The position numbers were made by a program, and so were the translations under genes. Below the pieces are notes generated by a model, which saw only the letters and a program-made list of their open reading frames with translations, was not told the DNA's origin and made no database searches. A DNA stretch of 64,000 bases. It comes from Paenibacillus sp. FSL W8-0426 (GTDB lineage: Bacteria; Bacillota; Bacilli; Paenibacillales; Paenibacillaceae). The DNA lies in the NCBI RefSeq assembly GCF_037969725.1, contig NZ_CP150203.1, positions 450,001-514,000 on the forward strand. The letters are read 5' to 3'. Positions within the stretch are counted from its first letter, which is position 1. Every line of letters starts with the position of its first letter. Positions 7,563-17,020 of the stretch are shown in pieces.

Positions 7563-10500
7563 TTCTTACCTCCGGTACAGTAAGCTTAACCCGTGTTCCC
7601 TTCCCTTGCACACTGCTGATTTCAAGCCTTAAATTGTACAACATCTGCAGGCGGCGATTCACGTTCCGAAAACCGATGCCTGAAGCCTGATCGCGTTCCA
7701 GCATCTCCAGCTGAACACTGCTCATGCCAACGCCGTCATCTTCAACGACGATTTCCGTGATGCCGTTCCGGTTATGCGCAGAGATCAACAACGTACCGCC
7801 TTCGGGTTTTGGCCCGATGCCGTGGCGAACGGCATTTTCCACAATCGGCTGCAGCGTGAGAGGGGGGATCAGGCACTTCAAATTCTCTTCAAGCTCATAA
7901 CGAATATTCAATCTCTCGCCGAACCTTAGATTTTCAATGGCAACATAAGCTTGTACCAGTTCCAGTTCACGTTCGAAGGTAATCGGTTCGCTATGAAAAA
8001 CAAACGTAAACTTGGAGCGGAGGTACGTCGTCAGGTGATAGATCGTTTCTCTAAGCCTGATGGGGTCGGTGTAACTCAACCCTACGAGACTGTTCAAGCT
8101 GTTGTAAAGGAAGTGGGGCATAATCTGTGCCTGCAAGAAGTCCATTTCCCTGCGAACTGCCTGCTCGGAGGAATTTTTTAATTCCAGCAGGGAGCGGACC
8201 CTTGCTTTCAATTCAGCAAGCTCGAATGGCTTTTGCAAAATATCGTTGGCTCCCGCGTTCAACGAAGCCACGATATCGCCGGTCTGTCCCGAAGCGGTCA
8301 GCATCAGGACAGGAAGCTCGGCCAGGCCCTGTCTCTCGCGAATTTGGCGGCATACTTCGATTCCCGAAATACCCGTCAGCATCAAATCCAATAAAACGAT
8401 ATCCGGTTTGGAGCCGTCACGCAGCACTTCAAGAGCCTCCTCGCCGCTGCCGACCGCGGTATAGGCGTACCCCAACGATGATATAACATCGACGAGCACT
8501 TTCATATTGGACAACTCGTCATCGACGATGAGCGCGTGAAAAGGCGCGAGGGGGCTGGGATGCAGCATGTCGTTCATCGTTTCCGCGTCCACCGTCAAGG
8601 AGACGGTCGGTGTCGTGGCCGAGGCTTCAGACTGTTTGTCTAACGGAAGGGTAAACGTGAACCGGGTACCTTGTCCCAGCTGCGATGCTACCTCCAGGCG
8701 ACCGCCTTGCAGCTCGATCAGCTGTTTGGAAATGCTAAGGCCGAGCCCGAGGCCCCCTGAAGTATCGTCCTGAAAGCTGTCCTTGTACTGATTATAGGGC
8801 TGCAGGATGTTATCCAGCTCTTCGGCAGGGATGCCTGGTCCCGTATCGGTGATGGATATAGCCATCTCCTCTTCAAGACATTCCACGGATACGGTCACCG
8901 TCCCCCGTTTCGTGAATTTCAGCCCGTTTTCGATCAGGTTGTGCAAAATTTGCTTCAAACGATTTTCGTCGGCATAGACCAGGGGAAGCGCATCAGGCAG
9001 CTTGTTGACGAGACGAACCTCCTTGTTGATCGGCGCGATCGAAAGGGTCTCCAAGACGAAATGAATGGAAGTGCCCACGTTGACGGGGGTCGGATGGATC
9101 ACGAATTGGCCATGCCTGATCCGATTCAGATCCAGAATGTCATTGACGATCCCCGACAGCCTTCGGCCCATCAGATGGAGAAGCATGATGTTCTCGCGGT
9201 GATCTTCCTGCAGCGGGTGTTCCGTACTGTCGAGGAGCGATTGGGACAGGTTGACGATGCCGTGCAACGGCGTCCGCAGTTCATGGGATGTTTTGGCCAA
9301 AAACTCATCCTTCTGACGGTCGTAAATCAATAGTCTTTCTGCAAGGCTTTCGCTCCGTAAAAAGTTGTCCTGCAGCCGGTCGGAGATGAGCAGGGCCTGG
9401 GATAATAAAAGAAGCAGCGGCGTCCCTACCATGAAATAGGGATTGTCCAGAGCAAACAAGTATCGCAGCTCCCCGAAAATCCAGTAGACCGCAAGAAAGA
9501 AACAACCGAGAAGCAGATGATGGCGATCGTTAATGCCTTTTCTTCTCCCCCGGAAAATGGCTCTTACGATTAGGAAAAACACAAATATCTGTATCGGTAT
9601 TCCAAGCGCCAGGGAAAACGGAAGATAATCGTTGGGAAGCACGAGCAAAATGACCGTAAGAACGATCGCGCATGACCCGAGCCATCTAAACAAAAAGAAT
9701 TTGGTCTCGTCGGTGTATGAATGCACGTAACTTGCAAAAAAATAAAATGAAGCGATCGGCAGCAAAAACAGCAATCTCTGCAGAAAAGGAAAAGACATAT
9801 CCGGAAAGATGATTAGCGCCAGAATTTCGTTGTCGATACTGATAAAAAGACCTGTCGCCAGACAAAACAGGCAGAAATGCATCAGGTAGCGTTCCTTGCC
9901 CCATTGCCTGAACATGCCGGCATAATAAAGACCGAATGAAAACAGCATGGCAATGATGGCCATATCGGCGAGCCTTGCCCCATCAACGCGTTTGCCAATC
10001 TGGGTAGCCAAGCCGAACTCGGGTGTCTGAACCATGCCGCCGCCCAGGTTGTTGAACGCAGCCGTTTGCACGATGATTTCGTTTACGCCTTTGTTCAATT
10101 GAAATGTGCGAAAATAGGGCGTGTTGCTTGGTACGAAGTGTTCCGAAGTCATCGAGGGTTTCCCGCTGCCTCCCATTTCCTGGCCGTTAATGAAGAAGCG
10201 CGATGAGATGCGGATTTTTTTGGCGCGAAGTCCGTACATTCCGTCTTCGGGCACTTCAACGAGCAAACGATAGGTTCCAGCCCCTTGGTTGTTGGGATTG
10301 GCCGAGGAGAGCGCATTGGTTTTTTCATTCGGGACATTCTTCAGCTTGCGGATCTTGGACAGATTGCCGTCGTCCTCGGCAAAATCCACAGGAGTCAGCA
10401 GCCGGTTCGCATAATATTCCCATTCCCCGCGCAGCGGCAAGTAGCCGTCCGCTTCGAAGTTCCATTGACGGGCGTCAAACACCCCGTTTTTGGCCTCGAC

Positions 10501-10602
10501 TCCCTTCATCGGTGGCACTAACCATTGATAAAGGCTAACTACCGTGATCAGCAAAAAAATGCCGATCATAAGCGGTAGTGCAATTTCCCGTTTCGGTTTC
10601 AT
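7540..10602 (-). CDS. Hybrid sensor kinase with two kinase modules (7TMR-DISM, HisKA, REC, LytS-type)
   Basis: A 1020-residue membrane kinase. TM helix at about 9-28; extracellular jelly-roll domain about 45-200; seven-helix 7TMR-DISM block about 210-405. Then a HisKA domain with H440 in SHELRTPLHG, an ATPase domain with N555/N559 and GLGLGLSI, a receiver domain with phospho-acceptor D739 in IVLLDLMLTG, and finally a LytS-type second kinase with H830 in MPHFLYNSLNSL and N923 in VENAVRHGIG. Both modules keep their key residues. It is transcribed ahead of and overlaps the SARP-type regulator. The DISM domain is known to bind carbohydrate-like or diverse ligands; the signal here is unknown. Confidence 0.92.
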   Translation of the reverse strand: MKPKREIALPLMIGIFLLITVVSLYQWLVPPMKGVEAKNGVFDARQWNFEADGYLPLRGEWEYYANRLLTPVDFAEDDGNLSKIRKLKNVPNEKTNALSSANPNNQGAGTYRLLVEVPEDGMYGLRAKKIRISSRFFINGQEMGGSGKPSMTSEHFVPSNTPYFRTFQLNKGVNEIIVQTAAFNNLGGGMVQTPEFGLATQIGKRVDGARLADMAIIAMLFSFGLYYAGMFRQWGKERYLMHFCLFCLATGLFISIDNEILALIIFPDMSFPFLQRLLFLLPIASFYFFASYVHSYTDETKFFLFRWLGSCAIVLTVILLVLPNDYLPFSLALGIPIQIFVFFLIVRAIFRGRRKGINDRHHLLLGCFFLAVYWIFGELRYLFALDNPYFMVGTPLLLLLSQALLISDRLQDNFLRSESLAERLLIYDRQKDEFLAKTSHELRTPLHGIVNLSQSLLDSTEHPLQEDHRENIMLLHLMGRRLSGIVNDILDLNRIRHGQFVIHPTPVNVGTSIHFVLETLSIAPINKEVRLVNKLPDALPLVYADENRLKQILHNLIENGLKFTKRGTVTVSVECLEEEMAISITDTGPGIPAEELDNILQPYNQYKDSFQDDTSGGLGLGLSISKQLIELQGGRLEVASQLGQGTRFTFTLPLDKQSEASATTPTVSLTVDAETMNDMLHPSPLAPFHALIVDDELSNMKVLVDVISSLGYAYTAVGSGEEALEVLRDGSKPDIVLLDLMLTGISGIEVCRQIRERQGLAELPVLMLTASGQTGDIVASLNAGANDILQKPFELAELKARVRSLLELKNSSEQAVRREMDFLQAQIMPHFLYNSLNSLVGLSYTDPIRLRETIYHLTTYLRSKFTFVFHSEPITFERELELVQAYVAIENLRFGERLNIRYELEENLKCLIPPLTLQPIVENAVRHGIGPKPEGGTLLISAHNRNGITEIVVEDDGVGMSSVQLEMLERDQASGIGFRNVNRRLQMLYNLRLEISSVQGKGTRVKLTVPEVRNVESNAG

Positions 10603-10830
10603 TTACGTCAATCCCCATTATGTTTTTCCATGGTACTTGTATGATTTTCGTCATCATTCGAGCACTTCCTTCATTTTTATACAAAAAATGCAGGTTTGGA
10701 ATAGGTAAGTGTCGATTTTTTGGACCATTTCATCAGAAGGTGAACTTGTTATGGTGTTATGGCACGTCTGGGCACCTTGCCAACCGGTAATGTATAATCA
10801 TGGAAACAAGTGGCGAGGTGGCATTACTTT

Positions 10831-11319
10831 ATGGACAAGCTCTTGATTCGACGTGCCAGGGTTAAAGATTATATCGGCATTTCCGCGTTAATGGATGAGT
10901 TGCATGAACAACACGTGCAAGGGAGACCGGATATCTATCGGGCGATTAAGCCCCGATTGGAGGGGGCCGAATATGAGGAATGGCTTGAAACGGATAACCG
11001 ATACCTTTTCGTTGCAGAGGATCTGGAAGCGGGGAAGATTGTCGGATTTGCAAGCGCCCAATGGCAGCAGATCCGGAACCTGAATGTGCTGCTTGACAGG
11101 GATATGCTGTATATCAACGAAGTTGTCGTGGATCGAAAGTGGCAGGGAAAAGGCGTCGGGCAGCGAATCATGACGGAACTGATCGAACTGGGCAAGGAGC
11201 TTCAGGCAGACAGCGTGGAGTTGACGGTATCGTCGTTCAACGAGGGAGCGCAGGCTTTTTACGAGAAACTTGGTTTCGCCGTCCGCAGCAGCAGAATGGA
11301 ATATATTTTGCGAGCGTAA
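10831..11319 (+). CDS. GNAT-family N-acetyltransferase
   Basis: A 162-residue protein with the GNAT fold. The acetyl-CoA site is seen in INEVVVDRKWQGKGVGQRIM (the R/Q-x-x-G-x-G loop) and the C-terminal SSFNEGAQAFYEKLGFAV strand-helix. The start is placed at ATG 10831, with GAGGTGG about 10 nt upstream, instead of an in-frame GTG at 10810. It is a single gene between the divergent sensor kinase and the copper operon. The acetylated substrate is not known. Confidence 0.85.
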   Translation: MDKLLIRRARVKDYIGISALMDELHEQHVQGRPDIYRAIKPRLEGAEYEEWLETDNRYLFVAEDLEAGKIVGFASAQWQQIRNLNVLLDRDMLYINEVVVDRKWQGKGVGQRIMTELIELGKELQADSVELTVSSFNEGAQAFYEKLGFAVRSSRMEYILRA

Positions 11320-11368
11320 GCCCCTCATGAAGAAATGATGAACAATTGATGGCGAGAAGAAATAGGGC

Positions 11369-11397
11369 TTGAATACCCCTATGGGGTATGTTATTCT
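11369..11397 (+). promoter_or_regulatory. csoR promoter with CsoR operator in the spacer
   Basis: A -35 box TTGAAT (11369-11374) and a -10 box TATTCT (11392-11397) are separated by 17 bp. The spacer carries ATACCCC-TAT-GGGGTAT (11373-11389), a GC-tract inverted repeat of the kind bound by apo-CsoR. Binding there would block RNA polymerase, and copper would release it. This predicts autoregulation of csoR and copZ. Confidence 0.85.
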
Positions 11398-11428
11398 GGA
11401 TTCAGAAATCATTTGAAAAGGGGTGTTC

Positions 11429-11833
11429 ATGATGGAACATCAGAGCCATCCCCATGAAGAGATGGAAACGGCGGTAACCGCAGCGGGGCAAGAAGGTTCG
11501 CTGCCGGAAACGCAGGCAAATGCCTGTCATACGCCGGGACCTGACGGGAAACCGGTTCGCAAGAGCCATCATTCCCAGGAGATGAAGAGCAATCTCATTT
11601 CCCGCTTGAACCGCGTGGAGGGGCAGATTCGCGGGATCAAAGGGCTGATTGAGAAGGATACGTATTGCGACGATGTGCTTACGCAAATCGCTGCAGCGCA
11701 ATCCGCATTGAGCTCGGTCGGCAAGCTGCTGTTGGAAGGGCATATGAAGAGCTGCATCGTCGAACGCATTCAGGCCGGAGAGCATGAGGTTGTAGACGAA
11801 TTGCTTGTTACGGTCAGAAAGCTCATGAAATGA
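11429..11833 (+). CDS. csoR: Copper-sensing repressor CsoR
   Basis: A 134-residue protein of the DUF156/CsoR family. The all-helical core begins at about LISRLNRVEGQIRGIKGLI. The Cu(I) ligands C, H and C appear in DTYCDDV and EGHMKSC. An N-terminal extension of about 45 residues rich in His, Gln and Glu precedes the core; similar extensions occur in Bacillus relatives. The start at 11429 (or 11432) follows AAAAGGGG. Loss of DNA binding on Cu(I) loading is the known mechanism. Its own promoter and that of copA carry the same operator. Confidence 0.92.
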   Translation: MMEHQSHPHEEMETAVTAAGQEGSLPETQANACHTPGPDGKPVRKSHHSQEMKSNLISRLNRVEGQIRGIKGLIEKDTYCDDVLTQIAAAQSALSSVGKLLLEGHMKSCIVERIQAGEHEVVDELLVTVRKLMK

Positions 11834-11860
11834 TGAATATATACGAAGGAGGAATGAACG

Positions 11861-12061
11861 ATGTCCAACATCACATTGAACGTTGCAGGCATGTCTTGCA
11901 ACCATTGCGTCAAATCCGTAGAGGAAGCCGTTAAAAGTGTAGGAGCGAAAGCCCAGGTCGATCTGGCAGCGGGAACGGTTGCCGTGGAGTACGATGAGCA
12001 AAGCGTGAGCGTGGAACAAATTAAGGCAGCGATTGAAGATCAAGGTTATGACGTAGCCTAA
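11861..12061 (+). CDS. copZ: Copper chaperone CopZ
   Basis: A 66-residue heavy-metal-associated domain with the metal loop GMSCNHC near residues 10-16. It is 27 bases after csoR and has AAGGAGGA upstream of its ATG. The chaperone carries Cu(I) in the cytoplasm and passes it to the N-terminal domains of CopA. It is probably co-transcribed with csoR, while copA has its own operator. Confidence 0.93.
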   Translation: MSNITLNVAGMSCNHCVKSVEEAVKSVGAKAQVDLAAGTVAVEYDEQSVSVEQIKAAIEDQGYDVA

Positions 12062-12152
12062 GATAAGCAATGAGCGATCGTATTGGGTTTAAGCGCAGCT
12101 TCTCTTAAGAGAGTCGGAAGCGGGCGTTTAAGCCCGGATTTCGGCTTGTTTT

Positions 12153-12169
12153 ATACCCCTTAGGGGTAT
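12153..12169 (+). promoter_or_regulatory. CsoR operator upstream of copA
   Basis: ATACCCC-TTA-GGGGTAT has exactly the same 7-bp arms and 3-bp spacing as the site in the csoR promoter. It overlaps a weak promoter (TTGTTT at 12146-12151, TATTTT at 12167-12172). Upstream, at 12121-12136, is a small GC hairpin that may reduce read-through from copZ. Confidence 0.8.
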
Positions 12170-12197
12170 TTTCGGAATAGGGAAAGGAGACTGTGTT

Positions 12198-14726
12198 ATG
12201 GTTAAATCATCGACAACGGCAAGCGATCAAGATTCGAATGCGTTGACGTCTCCGGTTGGAGTACAGACCACGCTGCAGATTACCGGCATGACTTGCGCGG
12301 CCTGTTCGAGCCGGATCGAAAAGGGATTGTCCCGCATGGAGGGCGTGAATCAGGCCAACGTGAATTTGGCCACGGAGCAAGCAACGATTTCGTATGATCC
12401 GAAAATGGTGAACGTCTCCAGCTTGCGCGACAAGGTGGAGGCACTGGGTTACGGCACCGCATCGGAATCGCTGGACCTGAACATCACGGGCATGACCTGT
12501 GCCGCTTGTTCGACCCGCATCGAGAAAGGATTGTCCCGCTTGCCCGGCGTATCGCGGGCAAACGTCAATCTTGCGCTGGAGACGGCGCATGTGGAATATG
12601 CCGCCGGCACGTTGAAGCCGTCCGACATCATGGCCAAGATCAAACACCTCGGTTATGGCGCTGAAGTGCAGCAGGGCGAGCAAGAACATCAGTCTGTCCG
12701 CGAACGCGAATTGCAGCGCAAAAAATGGAAGTGGATCGTTTCTGCCCTGCTGTCCATTCCTTTGCTCTGGGCGATGGTCGGTCACTTCTCTTTCACGTCC
12801 TGGATCTGGGTGCCCGATTTGTTCATGAACCCTTGGTTCCAGCTGCTGCTGGCAGCACCGGTGCAATTCGTTATTGGCTGGCAGTTCTATGTCGGAGCGT
12901 ACAAAGCATTGCGAAACGGCAGCGCAAATATGGACGTGCTTGTTGCACTGGGAACGAGCGCAGCTTTTTTCTACAGTTTATATCTGACCCTAAGCAGCGC
13001 ATACGGGACACAGCCAGCTATGGAACATGGCGGAATGGGGATGGGTACGGCAGTCTCCGTCCCTTCCGTTGAACTGTATTATGAGACGAGCGCCGTTCTG
13101 ATTACGTTAATTTTGCTTGGCAAATGGTTTGAAGCGGTCGCCAAAGGGCGTTCCTCTCAGGCCATTAAAAGCCTGATCGAGCTTGCTCCGCGCGAGGCGC
13201 GGGTGATTCGCGACGGCAAGGAAGTTGTCATCCCCTCCGCTTATGTAGCCGTTGGCGATCTGGTGATCGTCAAGCCGGGCGACAGCATCCCGGTCGACGG
13301 CGTGGTGGAAGAGGGACGTTCGTCGGTCGACGAGTCCATGCTGAGCGGGGAGAGCTTGCCGGTCGACAAACAACCGGGCGATCCGGTTACGGGTGCCACG
13401 CTGAACAAAAATGGCGTTTTGCGGCTGCGGGCCACCCGGGTCGGATCGGATACGGCACTCTCGCAAATCATCAAAGTCGTTGAGCAGGCACAAGGCTCCA
13501 AAGCGCCGATCCAACGCATTGCGGACGTAATATCAGGCATATTCGTGCCGATCGTTGTCGGCATTGCGGCGTTGACGCTGCTGATTTGGTATTTCTTCGT
13601 CAGTCCCGGAGATTTTGCGGGTTCGCTGGAAAAAGCCATTGCTGTTCTGGTCATTGCGTGCCCATGCGCCCTGGGGCTTGCCACGCCGACGTCCGTCATG
13701 GCCGGTTCGGGACGGGCAGCGGAGTTCGGCATCCTGTTTAAGGGAGGCGAATACCTGGAAACCGCGCAGCAGATTCAAACGGTCGTGCTGGACAAAACGG
13801 GCACGGTTACCGAGGGTAAACCGGTGCTGACGGACGTGGTTGCTGCCGGGGACTGGCACGAGCCCGAGCTGTTGGAAATGGTAGGCGCCGCGGAGCAAGG
13901 ATCCGAGCATCCTTTGGCGGAAGCCATTGTAGAAGGAATCCGGGGCAAGGGCTTGGAACCTGGACAAGCGGAACAATTTGAAAACATACCCGGATACGGT
14001 ATACATGCAGTGGCAGGTGGCCGGCAGGTGCTGGTGGGGACCCGCCGTTTGCTTGCCGATGCTCAGGTGAACGTGCCGGAGCAGGCCCTGCAGCGTATGC
14101 ACGAGCTTGAAGAGCAAGGGCGCACGGCAATGCTTGTCGCGGTGGACGGTCAATGGGCAGGCATCGTTGCCGTTGCGGATACGATCAAGGAAACGTCCCG
14201 TGAGGCCGTTGGTCGTCTGCATGCGATGGGGATTGATGTCATTATGATTACGGGCGACAACGAGCGTACCGCCCGCGCCGTGGCGGCACAAGCGGGCATC
14301 AAGCACATTCTCGCCGAAGTCCTGCCTGAGGGCAAGGCTGCGGAAGTGAAGAAGCTGCAGGAAAGCGGCCGCAAGGTCGCCATGGTCGGCGATGGCATCA
14401 ATGATGCGCCTGCGCTTGCTACGGCCGATATCGGCATGGCGATCGGAACGGGGACGGATGTAGCGATGGAAGCGGCCGACATCACGCTGATGCGCGGCGA
14501 TCTGAACAGCATCGCCGACGCGATCGAGATGAGCCGCCGCACGATGGGCAACATTAAACAGAACTTGTTCTGGGCGCTCGGGTACAACGTGCTGGGCATC
14601 CCGATCGCTGCGGCCGGTTTCTTGGCTCCTTGGCTGGCCGGAGCAGCAATGGCATTCAGTTCGGTATCGGTCGTGCTGAACGCGTTGCGCTTGCAGCGTA
14701 TGAAGCTCCAGCGGCGTGCCGGGTAA
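12198..14726 (+). CDS. copA: Copper-exporting P1B-type ATPase CopA
   Basis: An 842-residue P-type ATPase. It has two N-terminal heavy-metal domains, each with GMTCAAC, then eight predicted membrane helices. The ion-binding CPC motif is at about residues 488-490, the phosphorylated aspartate is D532 in DKTGT, and the hinge GDGINDAP is near residue 735. Length and domain count match B. subtilis CopA. The start ATG at 12198 has AAAGGAGA 8 nt upstream. Known role: ATP-driven export of Cu(I). A methionine/glycine-rich loop (MEHGGMGMG) lies in the extracellular loop after the second membrane pair and may bind copper. Confidence 0.95.
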   Translation: MVKSSTTASDQDSNALTSPVGVQTTLQITGMTCAACSSRIEKGLSRMEGVNQANVNLATEQATISYDPKMVNVSSLRDKVEALGYGTASESLDLNITGMTCAACSTRIEKGLSRLPGVSRANVNLALETAHVEYAAGTLKPSDIMAKIKHLGYGAEVQQGEQEHQSVRERELQRKKWKWIVSALLSIPLLWAMVGHFSFTSWIWVPDLFMNPWFQLLLAAPVQFVIGWQFYVGAYKALRNGSANMDVLVALGTSAAFFYSLYLTLSSAYGTQPAMEHGGMGMGTAVSVPSVELYYETSAVLITLILLGKWFEAVAKGRSSQAIKSLIELAPREARVIRDGKEVVIPSAYVAVGDLVIVKPGDSIPVDGVVEEGRSSVDESMLSGESLPVDKQPGDPVTGATLNKNGVLRLRATRVGSDTALSQIIKVVEQAQGSKAPIQRIADVISGIFVPIVVGIAALTLLIWYFFVSPGDFAGSLEKAIAVLVIACPCALGLATPTSVMAGSGRAAEFGILFKGGEYLETAQQIQTVVLDKTGTVTEGKPVLTDVVAAGDWHEPELLEMVGAAEQGSEHPLAEAIVEGIRGKGLEPGQAEQFENIPGYGIHAVAGGRQVLVGTRRLLADAQVNVPEQALQRMHELEEQGRTAMLVAVDGQWAGIVAVADTIKETSREAVGRLHAMGIDVIMITGDNERTARAVAAQAGIKHILAEVLPEGKAAEVKKLQESGRKVAMVGDGINDAPALATADIGMAIGTGTDVAMEAADITLMRGDLNSIADAIEMSRRTMGNIKQNLFWALGYNVLGIPIAAAGFLAPWLAGAAMAFSSVSVVLNALRLQRMKLQRRAG

Positions 14727-14909
14727 CGTCGCGGTGGTTCTTTTGGCTTGATGAATACAGAAACCTGAAATAGATGTGAGCACTTTGCACGGCCCGCCAA
14801 GACGGACCGTGCATTTTTATCTGTTCGCAAGGTTGAGATGCCAGACAGTTGATCTCCGTTTTTTAATGAAAATGCTAGTGTGTATTTCTGCATCTTTCAG
14901 AAAACCGGG

Positions 14910-14938
14910 TTGACAATACAGACAACTCCATTTAAAAT
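14910..14938 (+). promoter_or_regulatory. Strong sigma-A promoter
   Basis: TTGACA (14910-14915) and TAAAAT (14933-14938) are separated by 17 bp, close to consensus. It drives the membrane protein gene that starts at 15012 and has a palindrome at its transcription start. Confidence 0.85.
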
Positions 14939-14939
14939 T

Positions 14940-14972
14940 TTAAACGACTGTTTGATTCAAACGATTGTTTAA
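14940..14972 (+). promoter_or_regulatory. 33-bp palindrome, candidate TetR operator
   Basis: An imperfect dyad is centred on 14956. The core GTTTGA-T-TCAAAC (14950-14962) is perfect and the outer arms TTAAAC/GTTTAA also match. It starts two bases after the -10 box and covers the expected +1, so binding would block transcription. The TetR-family regulator encoded at 16406 is the likely binder, but this is inference. Confidence 0.7.
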
Positions 14973-15011
14973 ATCAATGTAAAACTAAATATCCGATGGA
15001 GGACAAACTTT

Positions 15012-16172
15012 ATGCTGCGAGCTTTACGCGCTCTTTTAAAGAAACCGCCAGTCATTATCGGCATTGTGACGGCGTTGATGTTCCAAGTCATTTTCAGCGT
15101 GATCTGGATGACGGCTTACTCCGGCGTCAATGATCGAACGAAAGAACTGACGGTAGCCATCGTCAATGAGGACGGCACGCAATCCCAAGGGATTGCAGAC
15201 AGCTTGGCCCAAACGCTTCCTTTCCACACCGTGGCCAATCTGAGCAGCGCCGAGGCGCTGGACCAACTGGAGCATCATAAGGTGCACATGGTGCTTGACA
15301 TCCCGGCCGGATTCAACGAGGTGCTTCAAACGCCGGGCTCCACGGCACAGATCAAGTACACGCTTAACGAAGCAAACCCGGTTACGATCAAAAGCATGAT
15401 GCAAGGCGTTTCCCAAAGCGTGACCAACACGATCAACAAACAGGCATCTGCACAAGGCGTTCAAGCGGTATTGACCGCTTCCGGCGCACCTGCCGACCAA
15501 GCGGCTTCGGCAGCCGCTTCGTTGACTTCCCGCGTGGAGGGAACAACGACATCCATCAATCAGGTGAACGGCATGAATAACCAAATGGTGCCGATGATGA
15601 TGGTGCTGGCTTCCTATGTGGGAGCAATGATCATGGGAATGAACGTGCAAGGAGCCATGGGCATGCTGGCAGCGATGCATTCGCGCCTGTCGCTGTTCGG
15701 GGCAAGAGTGATCATTAACATCGGATCCGCGCTGCTTGTATCCCTTGTTGGTTCCTCTCTGATCGTGGCCCTCGGGGGACAATTCGAACAAGGCTTTATC
15801 GCGTTCTGGATGTTCCAGGCATTGTTCCTGTGCACATTTATGTTCTTCTCCCAATTTTTCCTGATCCTGTTCGGACCGGCAGGAAGTGTGTTCAACATTA
15901 TCTCGCTGTCCCTGCAGCTGGTGTCTTCCGGCGCGATGGTGCCGCGTGAACTGCTGAACGGGTTCTACAGCGGTTTGGGACAATATTTACCAGCCACATA
16001 TGCGGTACAGGGCATTCTGAGCGTTCAGCTCGGCGGTCCCGGAGCACAGGCGGCCGCAGGAACGATTGCGATCATTCTGGTCGTTGCGGTGGCGCTGTCC
16101 TTGCTGGCGACGTTGCTCAAAAAAGGCCGTATGCCTGCAGTAGCGCCAAACCCGGCACCGGTTAACGGTTAA
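15012..16172 (+). CDS. YhgE/Pip-like membrane protein (DUF3533/ABC-2 permease fold)
   Basis: A 386-residue membrane protein. It has one TM helix near residues 15-37, a large extracytoplasmic domain (about 45-190, rich in Ala, Ser, Gln and Thr), and then five or six TM helices to the end. This is the topology of the YhgE/Pip and ABC-2 type-3 permease groups, often controlled by a neighbouring TetR regulator and involved in export or resistance. No ATPase is encoded nearby. The promoter upstream is strong and carries a palindrome. Substrate unknown. Confidence 0.8.
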   Translation: MLRALRALLKKPPVIIGIVTALMFQVIFSVIWMTAYSGVNDRTKELTVAIVNEDGTQSQGIADSLAQTLPFHTVANLSSAEALDQLEHHKVHMVLDIPAGFNEVLQTPGSTAQIKYTLNEANPVTIKSMMQGVSQSVTNTINKQASAQGVQAVLTASGAPADQAASAAASLTSRVEGTTTSINQVNGMNNQMVPMMMVLASYVGAMIMGMNVQGAMGMLAAMHSRLSLFGARVIINIGSALLVSLVGSSLIVALGGQFEQGFIAFWMFQALFLCTFMFFSQFFLILFGPAGSVFNIISLSLQLVSSGAMVPRELLNGFYSGLGQYLPATYAVQGILSVQLGGPGAQAAAGTIAIILVVAVALSLLATLLKKGRMPAVAPNPAPVNG

Positions 16173-16227
16173 GAAAAATGAAGGCTTGCGACGCAGATGC
16201 AGATACCCTCATCGCTGCGATCGACCG

Positions 16228-16256
16228 AACACCCCGATGGAATTCATCGGGGTGTT
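16228..16256 (+). terminator. Hairpin terminator candidate
   Basis: A perfect 12-bp stem (AACACCCCGATG, 16228-16239; CATCGGGGTGTT, 16245-16256) has a 5-nt loop. There is no long T run after it, so termination may be partial and allow read-through into the TetR gene. Confidence 0.65.
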
Positions 16257-16405
16257 CGCCTGTTCTGGAGTGTTGGCTTTGCGGAAACGGCACATGACAT
16301 GCCTTGCACTTTTTGACACAAACTTTCATAATAACAGGTAGAGATCAGGCATGCAGTCCGAGCGTGCCGGGCGCTTGAATAGAACGGACAAGGGGAGAGA
16401 ACGGA

Positions 16406-17020
16406 ATGACGGAACCGGAATTGGATATCAAAACGAGGATTTTGGTGGCAGCGAAGAAGCTCTTTGCCCAGCAGGGATATGACGGGACGAGCGTGCGGCA
16501 GATCTGCGACGAGGCGGGAGCGAATATTTCGCTCGTTTCGTATCATTTTGGCGGCAAAGAGAAAGTGTTTGAAGCGCTGTTCGAACGTTATTTCCTGATC
16601 CGTATTCCGGATGATTTGGATGAGATCATTCAGTCCATGTCACCAGCCGAGGGGGTAAGTCTCGTCATCGGCGAGATTGTCAGGTTCACCCTGTCGGACC
16701 GGGACATGAGTGATATCGTGCAATTGGAGATGGCGCTGCGGACCAACCGCGCCGCTTCCGTCATTCGTTTCCTGGAGCCGATCTGGACCAAGCTGACCGA
16801 ATTGTTGGAAAGAGGCAAGGAGCAGGGAGTATTCCGCATCGAGTCGGCCACATATGGCATGCTTCAGGTATTAAGCGTGGCGCTTGCCCACAAAAGAGCC
16901 CATAACACACGATTTATGCTGGACTACCCGAATGTCGATCCGGAAAAGCTAGTCGAACAGACCGTCGAGTTTGTATTACGAGGATTGGGAGTGAATGAGC
17001 ATGAACAACGAAACCATTGA
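16406..17020 (+). CDS. TetR-family transcriptional regulator
   Basis: A 204-residue regulator. The N-terminal helix-turn-helix is seen in KTRILVAAKKLFAQQGYDGT through ISLVSYHFGGKEKVFEAL, the classical TetR pattern. The C-terminal domain looks like the TetR_C group used for small-molecule sensing. The start at 16406 has GGGGAGAG 8-10 nt upstream. It overlaps the following reductase gene by 26 bases. The membrane protein gene upstream, with a large palindrome at its promoter, is its most likely target. Confidence 0.88.
   Translation: MTEPELDIKTRILVAAKKLFAQQGYDGTSVRQICDEAGANISLVSYHFGGKEKVFEALFERYFLIRIPDDLDEIIQSMSPAEGVSLVIGEIVRFTLSDRDMSDIVQLEMALRTNRAASVIRFLEPIWTKLTELLERGKEQGVFRIESATYGMLQVLSVALAHKRAHNTRFMLDYPNVDPEKLVEQTVEFVLRGLGVNEHEQRNH

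Noticed and set aside
13533..14783. 416-codon minus-strand frame opposite copA
   Set aside because: Shadow of the P-type ATPase, no ribosome site and unnatural composition.
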